Shown here one piece after another: positions 49,647-58,347 of a DNA stretch of 64,000 nt. The notes under the pieces were generated by a model. That model was not told the DNA's origin and did not search any database. It saw only the letters and a list, made by a program, of their open reading frames with translations. Positions within the stretch are counted from its first letter, which is position 1. Each line of letters starts with the position of its first letter. Position numbers and translations under genes: made by a program. This stretch comes from an uncultured Bacteroidales bacterium (lineage in GTDB: Bacteria > Bacteroidota > Bacteroidia > Bacteroidales > F082): NCBI GenBank assembly GCA_905233685.1, contig CAJOEZ010000001.1, positions 93,569 to 157,568 on the forward strand. The letters are read 5' to 3'.

Positions 49647-51752
49647 TCAACCAATTTGGCTCCAGTCGAAAGTCTGGGCAAATAGCTCCTTGTAATGCTC
49701 CCGCAACATCCTGTTTTCGGGCTTGATGAGTTTCGGGTCGTCGGCCAAAAGGCGGATGGCGGCCTCGCGAACTTCAGGAATCAAAGCACCATCCTTTTGC
49801 AGGTCGCCAATCATCATCTCGATTTGACCTGATTGTCTCGTTCCACCTGTTTCGCCAGGACCACGCAACTCCAAATCCACCTCGGCGATTTCGAAGCCAT
49901 CGTTGGTGCTGCACATCGTTTTCATGCGGGTTTTGCCGTCGGCGGTGAGTTTGTGGTCGGTGACAAGGATACAATAGGATTGGTCGGCGCCGCGACCTAC
50001 GCGACCTCTTAATTGGTGCAACTGCGAAAGCCCGAATCTATTGGCGTTTTCGATGATCATCACCGTGGCATTGGGAATGTTCACGCCGACCTCGATGACC
50101 GTCGTGGCCACCATGATTTGCGCATTCCTATTAATAAAACGCTGCATCTCAAAGTCTTTGTCCTCGGCACTCAGTTGGCCATGGCAGACACAGAGTTTGT
50201 ATTGCGGCTCGGGGAAATCGTGCAGCAAAGCCTCATAACCCTCCTGCAAAGCAATCATGTCCGTGTTTTCCGATTCCTTGATGAGCGGATAGACCACATA
50301 AATCTGCCGCCCAAGCGCGATTTGCTGCTTCATGAACATCATGATGCGGTAGCGGTCGTCGCTGTAAACGTGATAAGTCTGTACGGGTTTTCTCCCAGGC
50401 GGTAACTCGTCGATTTTCGACACGTCGAGGTCGCCGTATTGGGTCATGGCAAGGGTGCGCGGGATGGGTGTTGCGGTCATCACCAAAGTGTGGGGTGGTA
50501 TCTCTGTTTTCTCGTAGAATTTCGCCCTTTGCTCCACCCCGAATCGGTGTTGCTCGTCGATGATGGCCAAGCCTAAGTTCTTGAAAACCACCTTGCTTTC
50601 AATCAGCGCGTGGGTTCCGACCACGATTTGCATGGTGCCGTCGGCCAAGCCTTTATAAATCTGGTTTCGCTCTTTTGTCTTGGTGGAACCCGTCAGCAGG
50701 GCGAAGTTGATGTGCATGTCCTTCAGTTGCTCCTGAAGGGTAGCAAAATGCTGTGTAGCAAGAATTTCTGTAGGTGCCATCAGGCAGGCTTGGAAGCCGT
50801 TGTCCAAGGCGAGGAGCATTACCATGAGTGCAACGATGGTTTTCCCGCTACCCACATCGCCTTGCAGCAGGCGGTTCATTTGGTGCCCTGAACCTAAATC
50901 CTTGCGAATTTCCTTGATAACGCGCTTTTGGGCGTTGGTCAGCGGGAAAGGCAGGTGGTTGTTGTAAAAGTCGTTGAAATAGTCGCCTACTATACTGAAA
51001 ACGTGTCCTTTAACAGCCTGTTCGCGATGCATTTTGTTGCGCAGCATCTTTAGTTGGAAGAAGAAATGCTCCTCGTATTTCAGTCGGCGCGTGGCCTGCT
51101 GGATTTCGATATTGTTGGACGGTAGGTGTATCTCGTAATAGGCGTATTTTCTTGGAATGAGTTGGTTTTCCTCAATGAGCGTTTTGGGCAAGGTTTCAGG
51201 AATAAACTCATAGACTTGCTGCAAAATCTGTTTCTGCAACTTGGCAATAGCGCGTGTTCCAAGGCCGTGGTCTTTCATGCGTTCCGTTGTGTTGTAAACG
51301 CCTTGCAAACCTTCGCCGATGAGCGGGTCCTTGGGGTCGTACTCCTCAATTTCGGGGTGGACAAAGTTGAAGTTGTGGTTGAACTCGCTCGCCTTGCCGA
51401 AAAGCACATATTTCACGCCAGGCTTGAAGCGGTTTTTGAGCCATTTCAGTCCTCGAAACCACACCAATTCGATGCTGCCGCTGTCGTCGGTAAAAACTCC
51501 CGTTGCCCGAGTCGCCCTCGGTGCGCCAATCATCTTGATATTGGAAATCGTGCCAACCAACTGATAATAAACGCTTTCGTCTTTGATATAGGCCGCTTTT
51601 TGGATTTGGCTGCGGTCAATGTAACGGAATGGAAACTGGTTGAGCATGTCCTGATAAGTGGACACGCCCAACTCCTTCTGAAGGATTTCGGCCTTCTTCG
51701 GCCCGACACCCTTCAAGTATGCGATTTTCGTTTGGAGGAGGTTCTGTTCCAT
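49647..51752 (-). CDS. recG: ATP-dependent DNA helicase RecG
   Basis: A 701-residue helicase. The wedge domain has LKGVGPKKAEILQKELGV at the start. The helicase core has LLQGDVGSGKTIVALM (Walker A), DEQHRFGVEQRA (Walker B, DEQH), TATPIPRTLAMT and QLRGRVGRGADQSYC. RecG remodels stalled forks. The start is ATG 51752, because the first conserved residues are EQNLLQTKIAYLKG; the longer frame to 51788 lies in the promoter. Confidence 0.96.
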   Translation of the reverse strand: MEQNLLQTKIAYLKGVGPKKAEILQKELGVSTYQDMLNQFPFRYIDRSQIQKAAYIKDESVYYQLVGTISNIKMIGAPRATRATGVFTDDSGSIELVWFRGLKWLKNRFKPGVKYVLFGKASEFNHNFNFVHPEIEEYDPKDPLIGEGLQGVYNTTERMKDHGLGTRAIAKLQKQILQQVYEFIPETLPKTLIEENQLIPRKYAYYEIHLPSNNIEIQQATRRLKYEEHFFFQLKMLRNKMHREQAVKGHVFSIVGDYFNDFYNNHLPFPLTNAQKRVIKEIRKDLGSGHQMNRLLQGDVGSGKTIVALMVMLLALDNGFQACLMAPTEILATQHFATLQEQLKDMHINFALLTGSTKTKERNQIYKGLADGTMQIVVGTHALIESKVVFKNLGLAIIDEQHRFGVEQRAKFYEKTEIPPHTLVMTATPIPRTLAMTQYGDLDVSKIDELPPGRKPVQTYHVYSDDRYRIMMFMKQQIALGRQIYVVYPLIKESENTDMIALQEGYEALLHDFPEPQYKLCVCHGQLSAEDKDFEMQRFINRNAQIMVATTVIEVGVNIPNATVMIIENANRFGLSQLHQLRGRVGRGADQSYCILVTDHKLTADGKTRMKTMCSTNDGFEIAEVDLELRGPGETGGTRQSGQIEMMIGDLQKDGALIPEVREAAIRLLADDPKLIKPENRMLREHYKELFAQTFDWSQIG

Positions 51753-51756
51753 GGGG

Positions 51757-51764
51757 CAAAAGTA
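51757..51764 (-). promoter_or_regulatory. -7 element abutting the recG start
   Basis: CAAAAGTA reads TACTTTTG on the minus strand, ending 4 bases before the ATG of recG; this would be a leaderless message. Confidence 0.5.
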
Positions 51765-51837
51765 AGGATTTTTCGGTCTAATGGCCAAATGTGAAGCTAT
51801 TTAATTGTCCGTCGCACCTCTATTTCGGGAAAATGCG

Positions 51838-51845
51838 TACTTTTG
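51838..51845 (+). promoter_or_regulatory. -7 element for mnmA
   Basis: TACTTTTG with a TTG 20 bases upstream (51815-51817). The ATG at 51860 follows 14 bases later. Confidence 0.55.
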
Positions 51846-51859
51846 CAAAAATTCAAGCC

Positions 51860-52927
51860 ATGAATATCGCCGCATTAGTATCTGGGGGCGTGGATAGCTC
51901 CGTTGTAGTGCCGCTGCTGAAGGAGCAGGGCTACGACCCGCATATCTTTTACATCAAAATCGGGATGGAGGGCAAGGAAGACCTGTCGAGCTGCCCGTCG
52001 GAGGAGGATATTGAGATAACGACCTATATAGCAAGGAAATACGGTTGTAAATTTGATATTGTCGACTTGCAGCACGAGTATTTTGAGACCGTCGGGAAAT
52101 ACACGATGGAGATGGTGCGCAAGGGTCTCACGCCCAACCCCGATGTGATGTGCAACCGTTGGATTAAACTTGGTGCCTTCGAGGAGAAGGAAGGCCACAA
52201 TTTTGACAAAATCGCGACGGGACATTACGCCCGCTCATGGGAGGACGAAAACGGCATTTTTTGGCTCGGCACGGCTGCCGACACCTTCAAGGACCAGACC
52301 TATTTTCTCGGACGCATCACCTACGCCCAACTGAGCAAAGTCATCTTCCCTATCGGCGACATTCCCAAACCCCAAGTGCGCGAACTGGCCGCAAAATACA
52401 AGTTGCCAAGCGCAGAACGCCATGACAGTCAGGGGATTTGCTTCTTGGGCAAGATTAATTACAACGACTACATCCGCGAATACCTCGGCGAGATGCCCGG
52501 CGACATCGTAGAGTTGGAAACGGGCAAGAAATTAGGCCGTCACAAGGGCTTTTGGTTCCACACTATCGGGCAGCGCAGGGGTCTTGGCCTTGGCGGCGGG
52601 CCTTGGTTTGTGGTCAAGAAAGACATCCCAAACAACATTGTGTATGTGTCGCAGGGCTATGACCCCGTGGCGCAATACACCAACATCGTCCCCTTGGGCG
52701 ACCTTCAGCCCATGAATCCCGCCTTGCAGTTTGTTGATGGTCAGCGCATTCGCTTTAAGATTCGGCATCAGCCGGAGTTTACCTTTGGCACAATTCGCCT
52801 CACGGAGCACGGTGCCGACATTGTTTCGGAAGAGGCCATCTCGGGCGTAGCGCCTGGGCAGTTTGGGGTGGTTTATCATGAAACGGAACCGTACGTTATA
52901 GGTAGCGGGGTGATCATTGAAAATTAA
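51860..52927 (+). CDS. mnmA: tRNA-specific 2-thiouridylase MnmA
   Basis: A 355-residue enzyme that puts sulfur on U34 of Lys, Glu and Gln tRNAs. The PP-loop is SGGVDSSVVV near residue 8. Catalytic Cys lie in PNPDVMCNRWIKLG and DSQGICFLG, and KDQTYFL and GFWFHTIGQRRGLGLGGGPW are conserved. The start is ATG 51860 by conservation and promoter position, not 51791. It is divergent from recG. Confidence 0.96.
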   Translation: MNIAALVSGGVDSSVVVPLLKEQGYDPHIFYIKIGMEGKEDLSSCPSEEDIEITTYIARKYGCKFDIVDLQHEYFETVGKYTMEMVRKGLTPNPDVMCNRWIKLGAFEEKEGHNFDKIATGHYARSWEDENGIFWLGTAADTFKDQTYFLGRITYAQLSKVIFPIGDIPKPQVRELAAKYKLPSAERHDSQGICFLGKINYNDYIREYLGEMPGDIVELETGKKLGRHKGFWFHTIGQRRGLGLGGGPWFVVKKDIPNNIVYVSQGYDPVAQYTNIVPLGDLQPMNPALQFVDGQRIRFKIRHQPEFTFGTIRLTEHGADIVSEEAISGVAPGQFGVVYHETEPYVIGSGVIIEN

Positions 52928-52933
52928 CGTAGG

Positions 52934-52953
52934 GGCGGACCTATGTGTCCGCC
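52934..52953. repeat. Palindrome between mnmA and rluA-type gene
   Basis: GGCGGAC CTATGT GTCCGCC, preceded by GTAGG, seven bases after the mnmA stop codon. It resembles the first hairpin in the TPR regulator gene (40121). Confidence 0.75.
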
Positions 52954-52975
52954 TGTTAAAACAACAACAGAAACC

Positions 52976-53665
52976 ATGAACACCATTGCCAACCGCATCC
53001 TCTACGAAGACAACCATCTCATCGTGGTGAACAAGTTGCCGTCAGAAATCGTCCAAGGCGACAAAACGGGCGACAAATGCCTATTAGACGATGTGAAGGA
53101 ATACATCAAGGAGAAATACGACAAGCCTGGTAACGTGTTCGCGGGCCTTGTGCATCGCATTGACAGACCCGTGAGTGGCGCGGTCGTGTTCGCCAAGACG
53201 AGCAAGGCTCTCTCGCGAATGACGGTGAAGGTGAAAGACCGCGACTTCCGCAAGACCTATCTCGCCCTCGTGAAGAACCATCCACCCAAGCAAGCCGATG
53301 TACTCGAAGACTATCTCGTTAAGAACGAGAAGATGAACAAGTCGTTCGTCGTACTGGAAGGAACGAAAGAGGCCAAATTTGCGCGGCTGAGTTATCGTGT
53401 CGTCGGGAAATCGGAAACGTTTTATCTGCTTGAAGTTGAGTTGTTTACAGGTCGGCATCATCAGATTCGCTGCCAGTTGGCCAACATCGGCTGTCCTATT
53501 CGCGGCGACCTGAAATACGGCTATCCACGCAGCAACCCCGATGCTTCCATCAGCCTCCACGCATGGCACATCTCTTTCGAGCATCCTGTGACGAAGGATC
53601 AAATCGAAATCACGGCTCCTTTGCCAGAGGTCTCGCCTTGGACAGCGTTTAAATCAACTTTATAA
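52976..53665 (+). CDS. RluA-family pseudouridine synthase
   Basis: A 229-residue synthase with no S4 domain. The catalytic motif HRIDRPVSGAVVFAKTS near residue 60 contains the Asp nucleophile (HRID in place of HRLD). GRHHQIRCQLANIGCPI is the second conserved block. The target rRNA or tRNA site is not evident. The start is ATG 52976, after the palindrome. The gene overlaps the convergent LysE gene by 17 bases. Confidence 0.92.
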   Translation: MNTIANRILYEDNHLIVVNKLPSEIVQGDKTGDKCLLDDVKEYIKEKYDKPGNVFAGLVHRIDRPVSGAVVFAKTSKALSRMTVKVKDRDFRKTYLALVKNHPPKQADVLEDYLVKNEKMNKSFVVLEGTKEAKFARLSYRVVGKSETFYLLEVELFTGRHHQIRCQLANIGCPIRGDLKYGYPRSNPDASISLHAWHISFEHPVTKDQIEITAPLPEVSPWTAFKSTL

Positions 53666-54377
53666 TTCCTTGAAAAACAATAAAATACAAACCACAGAGC
53701 ATCAGCAGCACGCCGGCAATTTTATTGATTAAGGTGGTGCGCTCGGGCGTGAGGAATACCTTCAGCTTGGCCGCGCCCCAGGCTTTCAGCAGTTCCAAAG
53801 TGTAGGTTGTGCCAAGTAAGATGGCGAAAAACACGATGGTGCTCACCTTGTTGCCACCCATGTTGCCTGCCACGATGGCCACCGCCGAGAACCAGAAAAT
53901 CCAAACGAAAGGATTCAAGATGTTGAGGACGAAGCCCTTGGCGAAAAACACAAACCAAGCGGGCTTGTCCTCTTGCTTCTTCAGCACCTCGTTGGTGCGC
54001 TTCTCAATGTATTCGTCTCGCTCTATGCGTTGCTCCACCTTTCTTCGGTAGGTGAAAAGGCCGAACAAGAACAAAATCACGCCTGCCCCGATGCTCGCCA
54101 AGGCCGCCTCCAAGCCGGTCCGCATCACCACTTGGACGGAAGACAAAATGCAGAGCGTGACCACCATGGCATCGTTGAGGATGACACCCGTGGCAAACCA
54201 CGCCGCCGACTTGAAGCCGCGATGCAAGCTGGTCTGCACCAAAGTGATGAAGGCTGGCCCCATGTTGACAAAAAGGGACAAAACCACACCTATCAGGATG
54301 GCCCACATCAGGAAGCTGAACGACCCGATGCGGCTGAATTCGGGCATTTTATCAAATATGTCAGGCGTGTTTTCCAT
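53649..54377 (-). CDS. LysE-family transporter
   Basis: A 242-residue membrane protein with six helices, including the LysE-type first segments (FLMWAILIGVVLSLFVNMGP, then VQTSLHRGFKSAAWFATGV). A charged loop, RRKVEQRIERDEYIEKRTN, lies in the middle. It exports amino acids or related small molecules; the substrate is unknown. It follows the GH3 gene by 6 bases and overlaps the convergent RluA-type gene. Confidence 0.88.
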   Translation of the reverse strand: MENTPDIFDKMPEFSRIGSFSFLMWAILIGVVLSLFVNMGPAFITLVQTSLHRGFKSAAWFATGVILNDAMVVTLCILSSVQVVMRTGLEAALASIGAGVILFLFGLFTYRRKVEQRIERDEYIEKRTNEVLKKQEDKPAWFVFFAKGFVLNILNPFVWIFWFSAVAIVAGNMGGNKVSTIVFFAILLGTTYTLELLKAWGAAKLKVFLTPERTTLINKIAGVLLMLCGLYFIVFQGIIKLI

Positions 54378-54383
54378 TGTGTT

Positions 54384-55934
54384 TTACTGGATGCTTTTCA
54401 CGTATTCTTCCCACATCTCAAGGCGCTTACCCTTCAGCACGCGTGGAAACTTGGTGGCACCGCCCCATTTGCCGATTTTCTGCTCCATGAACTCATAGAA
54501 ATACTTGGTGGGCAGCACGTCGATGAACAGCTCCTTGATGGCTTGGGTGCGCTCCACGGCGTAGTCGTCATTGAGTTGGCAGAGGTTCTCGTCAATCATT
54601 TTCAAGGCAGCTTGTTTGTCGATGGGCTCGTCGCAGCCGAGGTACCAATGGTGGGCAAACATCGTGCCGTGACGAATGCCTGCCACCGTAAACTCCGTGA
54701 TGTTGACGCCCATCTTCTCGGCCATCATCTCCACGGCGCGGGTCATGTTGTCCTGCGAAAGATGCTCGCCCGTGATGCTCAAAAACTGCTTCGTGCGCCC
54801 CGTGATGACGATTTCACAGTTCTTGGTGTTCAGGAACTTGATGGTGTCGCCGATGAGATAACGCCAAGTTCCGGCACAGGTGGAGAGCAGGATGGCGTAG
54901 TCCACGCCTTCTTGCACTTCGCTGAGCAGCAAGGTTTTTGGCTCGGCGACGATGGTACCGTCATCATCGAAGTTCTCCTCGTTGAACGGGACGAACTCGA
55001 AATAAATGCCATTGTCGACCAAAAGCTGCATGACACGCTTCTTCAAGTCGACCTGGTAGGCGATGTAACCCTCTGAGGCCAAGTAACTTTCCACAAACAG
55101 CACCTCCTTGCCGAAGATGCGCTCGAAGCTCTTCTCGTAAGGCGCGAAGGCCACGCCGCTATGGACGTAGACCATCAGGTTCGGCCAAAGGTCATGGATG
55201 GTTTTGAGGTGGTATTCCTTGATGATGCGTTCGAGCAGAATCTGCACCCAAGCCGGCACACCCACGATGACGCCGATGTCCCATTTTGGGGCTTCCTTCA
55301 CCATCATATCCATTTTCTCGGCCCAGTCCTTAATCTTTGAAATTTTCTGTCCGGGCTTGTAGAACCGCTCGAACCACGACGGAATCTTGCCCGCCGAGAT
55401 GCCCGAGAGGTCGCCAGCGTAATAGCCGAACTCCTTGTTGTATTGCAGGTCGGTGCTGCCGCCAATCATCAGGATACCACGATTGTAGAAGTCGACCGGA
55501 AAATCGTAGCGTGTGGCCGAAACCAACTGGCGGATACCTGCGCGTGTAATTTTGTTGTTGAGTCCTTTGGTGATGGGAATGTACTTGCTCGCTGCTTCGG
55601 AAGTGCCAGAGCTGAGCGCGAAATACTTAATTTTTCCAGGCCAGGCGATGTTGCGCTCGCCTTTGAGGTTGAGGTGCCACCATTCGTCGTGCATCTTGTT
55701 GTAGTCAAACACAGGCACGCGCTTGCGGAACTCCTCAAAGATGTTCTTCGACAGCAAAATCTCGTCAAAATGATAGAATTTCCCAAATTCGGTGAACTGC
55801 GCCTTGACCAACAACTTACGCAACTCGCGGCGTTGAGCGCGGATGGGGTCGGTGTGGTTCTGACGAATTTCAACTGGTATATTCTTGAGTTCGGCGGCGG
55901 CCTTCACGATGGCGCCAATGACTGGAATAGGCAT
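54384..55934 (-). CDS. GH3 auxin-responsive-promoter-family (acyl-adenylating) protein
   Basis: A 516-residue protein of the GH3 superfamily: FALSSGTSEAASKYIPIT near residue 120 (ATP loop), LVYVHSGVAFAPYEKSFE near 260, and STCAGTWRYLIGDTIKFL near 353. Plant members join amino acids to acyl acids through adenylation; bacterial members' substrates are largely unknown. The start is ATG 55934 by promoter position. It forms an operon with LysE downstream. Confidence 0.9.
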   Translation of the reverse strand: MPIPVIGAIVKAAAELKNIPVEIRQNHTDPIRAQRRELRKLLVKAQFTEFGKFYHFDEILLSKNIFEEFRKRVPVFDYNKMHDEWWHLNLKGERNIAWPGKIKYFALSSGTSEAASKYIPITKGLNNKITRAGIRQLVSATRYDFPVDFYNRGILMIGGSTDLQYNKEFGYYAGDLSGISAGKIPSWFERFYKPGQKISKIKDWAEKMDMMVKEAPKWDIGVIVGVPAWVQILLERIIKEYHLKTIHDLWPNLMVYVHSGVAFAPYEKSFERIFGKEVLFVESYLASEGYIAYQVDLKKRVMQLLVDNGIYFEFVPFNEENFDDDGTIVAEPKTLLLSEVQEGVDYAILLSTCAGTWRYLIGDTIKFLNTKNCEIVITGRTKQFLSITGEHLSQDNMTRAVEMMAEKMGVNITEFTVAGIRHGTMFAHHWYLGCDEPIDKQAALKMIDENLCQLNDDYAVERTQAIKELFIDVLPTKYFYEFMEQKIGKWGGATKFPRVLKGKRLEMWEEYVKSIQ

Positions 55935-55956
55935 ATCGTTCAAGTTATTTAGGCCG

Positions 55957-55964
55957 CAAAAGTA
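55957..55964 (-). promoter_or_regulatory. -7 element for the GH3-LysE operon
   Basis: CAAAAGTA reads TACTTTTG on the minus strand, 22 bases upstream of the start at 55934. Confidence 0.5.
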
Positions 55965-56059
55965 ATGAAAACTTTGGTTTCGGCGACATAAAGTGAGCCA
56001 AATCTTTGATTCCACGGAGTTAATTTTAACGAATTGAGCCCAATATCAAAATAAAGCCC

Positions 56060-56067
56060 TACTTTTG
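56060..56067 (+). promoter_or_regulatory. -7 element for the beta-helix T9SS gene
   Basis: TACTTTTG, 33 bases before the ATG at 56101. Confidence 0.5.
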
Positions 56068-56100
56068 CGCTACGAAACTCTCCAAACAATTCAAATCTTT

Positions 56101-57672
56101 ATGAAGATAAAACTCCTTCTTTTCGCCCTTATGGGAGCCTTGGCGATACAAGCCCAGACCATTGATGTATCCGGCTTGCAATCAGGCATTTGGGCGGCAG
56201 ATACTGTTTTTGTCACAGGCGATGTTCTGGTTCAGGACTCCTTGCGTATCGCTCCAGGCACAACGGTTCTCTTCACAGGTTTCTACAACATCAAGGCAGA
56301 AAAAAATGCTACCCTAAAAGCCATGGGCACCGAAAGCGACTCCATCACCTTCACCATCGGTGATACCACGGGATTCCATATCTTTAACTCAGGTCGAGGC
56401 GGCTGGAACGGCATCCGCTTGGAAAAAGCCGGGCCATCACGATTTGAGTATTGCCGCTTCCAGTTTGGCAAGGCCGCTTTGGACAATGACCAAGACGGCG
56501 GCGCGCTACGCATTTTCAACAGCGATGTCGTGGAAATCGGCCATAGCACCCTGTTTTGCAATTTCTCGCGCGAGCACGGCGGCGCATTGAACGCCGAAAA
56601 AACAAAGGTCGTCATGCACGATTGCAATGTAAGCAACAATTTGACTTACAGCGAAATAGATACCATTTATTTTAGGTACGGTGGCGGCCTGCGTTTCCTG
56701 AATTGCGACGTGTCACTCACCAACATGGATTTCTTGTATAACAACGGCAATGGTGCCATCGGCGGAGCTTTGAGTCTCGACAGCTGCGCCGTCAATATCG
56801 ACCGCTGCAAGTTTGAGCACAATTACGGCATCAACGGGGCGGGGCTTTACCTCATGCGCAGCAACGACTGGGCGTGCAGCATCACTAATTCGCTTTTTGC
56901 CAACAACATTTCGGGTCATTTTGGTGGCGGCTTGGCCATCAGCGATTCCTCCCCTTTGGTCAGCAATCTCACCGTCGTCAACAACCATTCCATCGGTGTC
57001 AATTGCGGCGGCATTTTCTTCTACCAGCATAGTTCGCCCGTCCTTTGGAACTGCATCGTTTACGGCAACACGAACCAAGCCTTATTAGATGAGCCTGTCC
57101 AAATGTGGTCGTGGACCTACGACGGCCATGCGCCTGAGTTCCATAACTGCTTGGTTCAGTACGGTTTCGACAATATCTCGAACCACGAAGTCATTTCGGT
57201 GTACGAGGACTGCTTGGACGAAGACCCGCTGTTCACTGACGAGGCTTTCCACATTTGGACTGACAGTCCTTGTTTCAACGCCGGCTCGCCCGAAACGCCC
57301 GCCGAAGTGCTCGAAGGCCATGACCTTGCAGGCAATTTCCGCGTTTTGGACGGTATGATTGATATCGGCGCCTACGAAGCCGATTTGACAGGCATTGAGG
57401 AACATGCCCAAAATGAACCTTTTATCCGCATCGTCGGCAATCCCGTCACGGCTTCAAGTTATGCCGAAATCGAGTTGAAAGAAGCTGGCAATGGAGTTGC
57501 AAACATCTACTCCATCGAAGGCAGATTGTTGAAAAACAAGCAATTGTGGCGACTTCAAGCGGGAACCAACTGGATTGCCATTGGGGAAATGTTTGAAGGC
57601 TTGACAAGCGGGACTTATATATTGATATTGTCAACAAGCAATAATACAACGACCATAAAAGTAATCAAATGA
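56101..57672 (+). CDS. Secreted right-handed beta-helix protein with T9SS sorting domain
   Basis: A 523-residue protein with a signal peptide ending AIQAQ (residue 18). Residues about 60-400 are a parallel beta-helix of the pectate-lyase-like type, with repeated units (CRFQFGKAALDNDQDGGALR, then CNFSREHGGALNAEKT, then LFANNISGHFGGGLAISDSS). The C-terminal T9SS signature is degenerate (RIVGNPVTASSYAEIELKEA, then LTSGTYILILSTSN). Catalytic residues of lyases are not evident. It overlaps the PorT-like gene by 4 bases. Confidence 0.85.
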   Translation: MKIKLLLFALMGALAIQAQTIDVSGLQSGIWAADTVFVTGDVLVQDSLRIAPGTTVLFTGFYNIKAEKNATLKAMGTESDSITFTIGDTTGFHIFNSGRGGWNGIRLEKAGPSRFEYCRFQFGKAALDNDQDGGALRIFNSDVVEIGHSTLFCNFSREHGGALNAEKTKVVMHDCNVSNNLTYSEIDTIYFRYGGGLRFLNCDVSLTNMDFLYNNGNGAIGGALSLDSCAVNIDRCKFEHNYGINGAGLYLMRSNDWACSITNSLFANNISGHFGGGLAISDSSPLVSNLTVVNNHSIGVNCGGIFFYQHSSPVLWNCIVYGNTNQALLDEPVQMWSWTYDGHAPEFHNCLVQYGFDNISNHEVISVYEDCLDEDPLFTDEAFHIWTDSPCFNAGSPETPAEVLEGHDLAGNFRVLDGMIDIGAYEADLTGIEEHAQNEPFIRIVGNPVTASSYAEIELKEAGNGVANIYSIEGRLLKNKQLWRLQAGTNWIAIGEMFEGLTSGTYILILSTSNNTTTIKVIK

Positions 57673-58301
57673 GAAGCAAAAAAACACTTTTCTTTTTGCT
57701 GTTGTTTTGTCTCACGGCATCCTCAGCCATTGCCCAAAGGTTTGGCGGCGGTCTCCTCGTTGGCCCGACCTTCTCCACCATGAATATCAGCGGAAACGAC
57801 AGCACCACCTTCCGCACCGACTTCTGCGGAGGCGTTCGCATTGCGCTCGTTCCCAAGCGTTCCATCATTGGTGCCGAGTTGGATGTCATCTACTCGAGGC
57901 AAGGCACAAGTTCTAAAAAAGGCCTCAATCTGGATGGCAATACGATTCGCAACAAGGAAAAATCACACTACATCAACGTGCCGTTACTGCTCAACATCTA
58001 CCTCCGCAAGTGGAACGAGGACGACGAGGACGAGTCCATGATTCCTCGCCTACGCATCGGGCCGCAAATCGGGTTTTGCATCGGCGGCAGCAACGTGTTG
58101 GAAGTGAAAGGGAAGAAAAAACAGCAAATCATCCTCCCGTGGGAGCCAGGCTCTTTCAACCGCATCGATTACGGCCTCACGGCTGCCTTGAGCTATTGGT
58201 TCATCGAAGTGCGCTACACCTTCGGCATGGCCAATGTCTTCAAGGAAGGCGAGAAGTCGACCAACCATGTGATTTCGGTGACTTGGTCGGATATTTGGTG
58301 A
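57669..58301 (+). CDS. PorT-like outer membrane beta-barrel protein
   Basis: A 210-residue exported barrel with a signal peptide ending AIAQ (residue 22). Alternating strands fit an 8-strand barrel (GGGLLVGPTFSTMNISGND, GVRIALVPKRSIIGAELDV, LTAALSYWFIEVRYTFGMAN). It begins inside the stop of the beta-helix gene. The co-translation suggests a partner role, but this is inference. Confidence 0.75.
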   Translation: MRSKKTLFFLLLFCLTASSAIAQRFGGGLLVGPTFSTMNISGNDSTTFRTDFCGGVRIALVPKRSIIGAELDVIYSRQGTSSKKGLNLDGNTIRNKEKSHYINVPLLLNIYLRKWNEDDEDESMIPRLRIGPQIGFCIGGSNVLEVKGKKKQQIILPWEPGSFNRIDYGLTAALSYWFIEVRYTFGMANVFKEGEKSTNHVISVTWSDIW

Positions 58302-58319
58302 TGGTTTCAGAAAAAACCA

Positions 58320-58327
58320 TACATTTG
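58320..58327 (+). promoter_or_regulatory. -7 element for trkA
   Basis: TACATTTG, a match to TAnnTTTG, 20 bases before the ATG at 58348. Confidence 0.45.
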
Positions 58328-58347
58328 CGCTTTAAAACAGAATCAAT

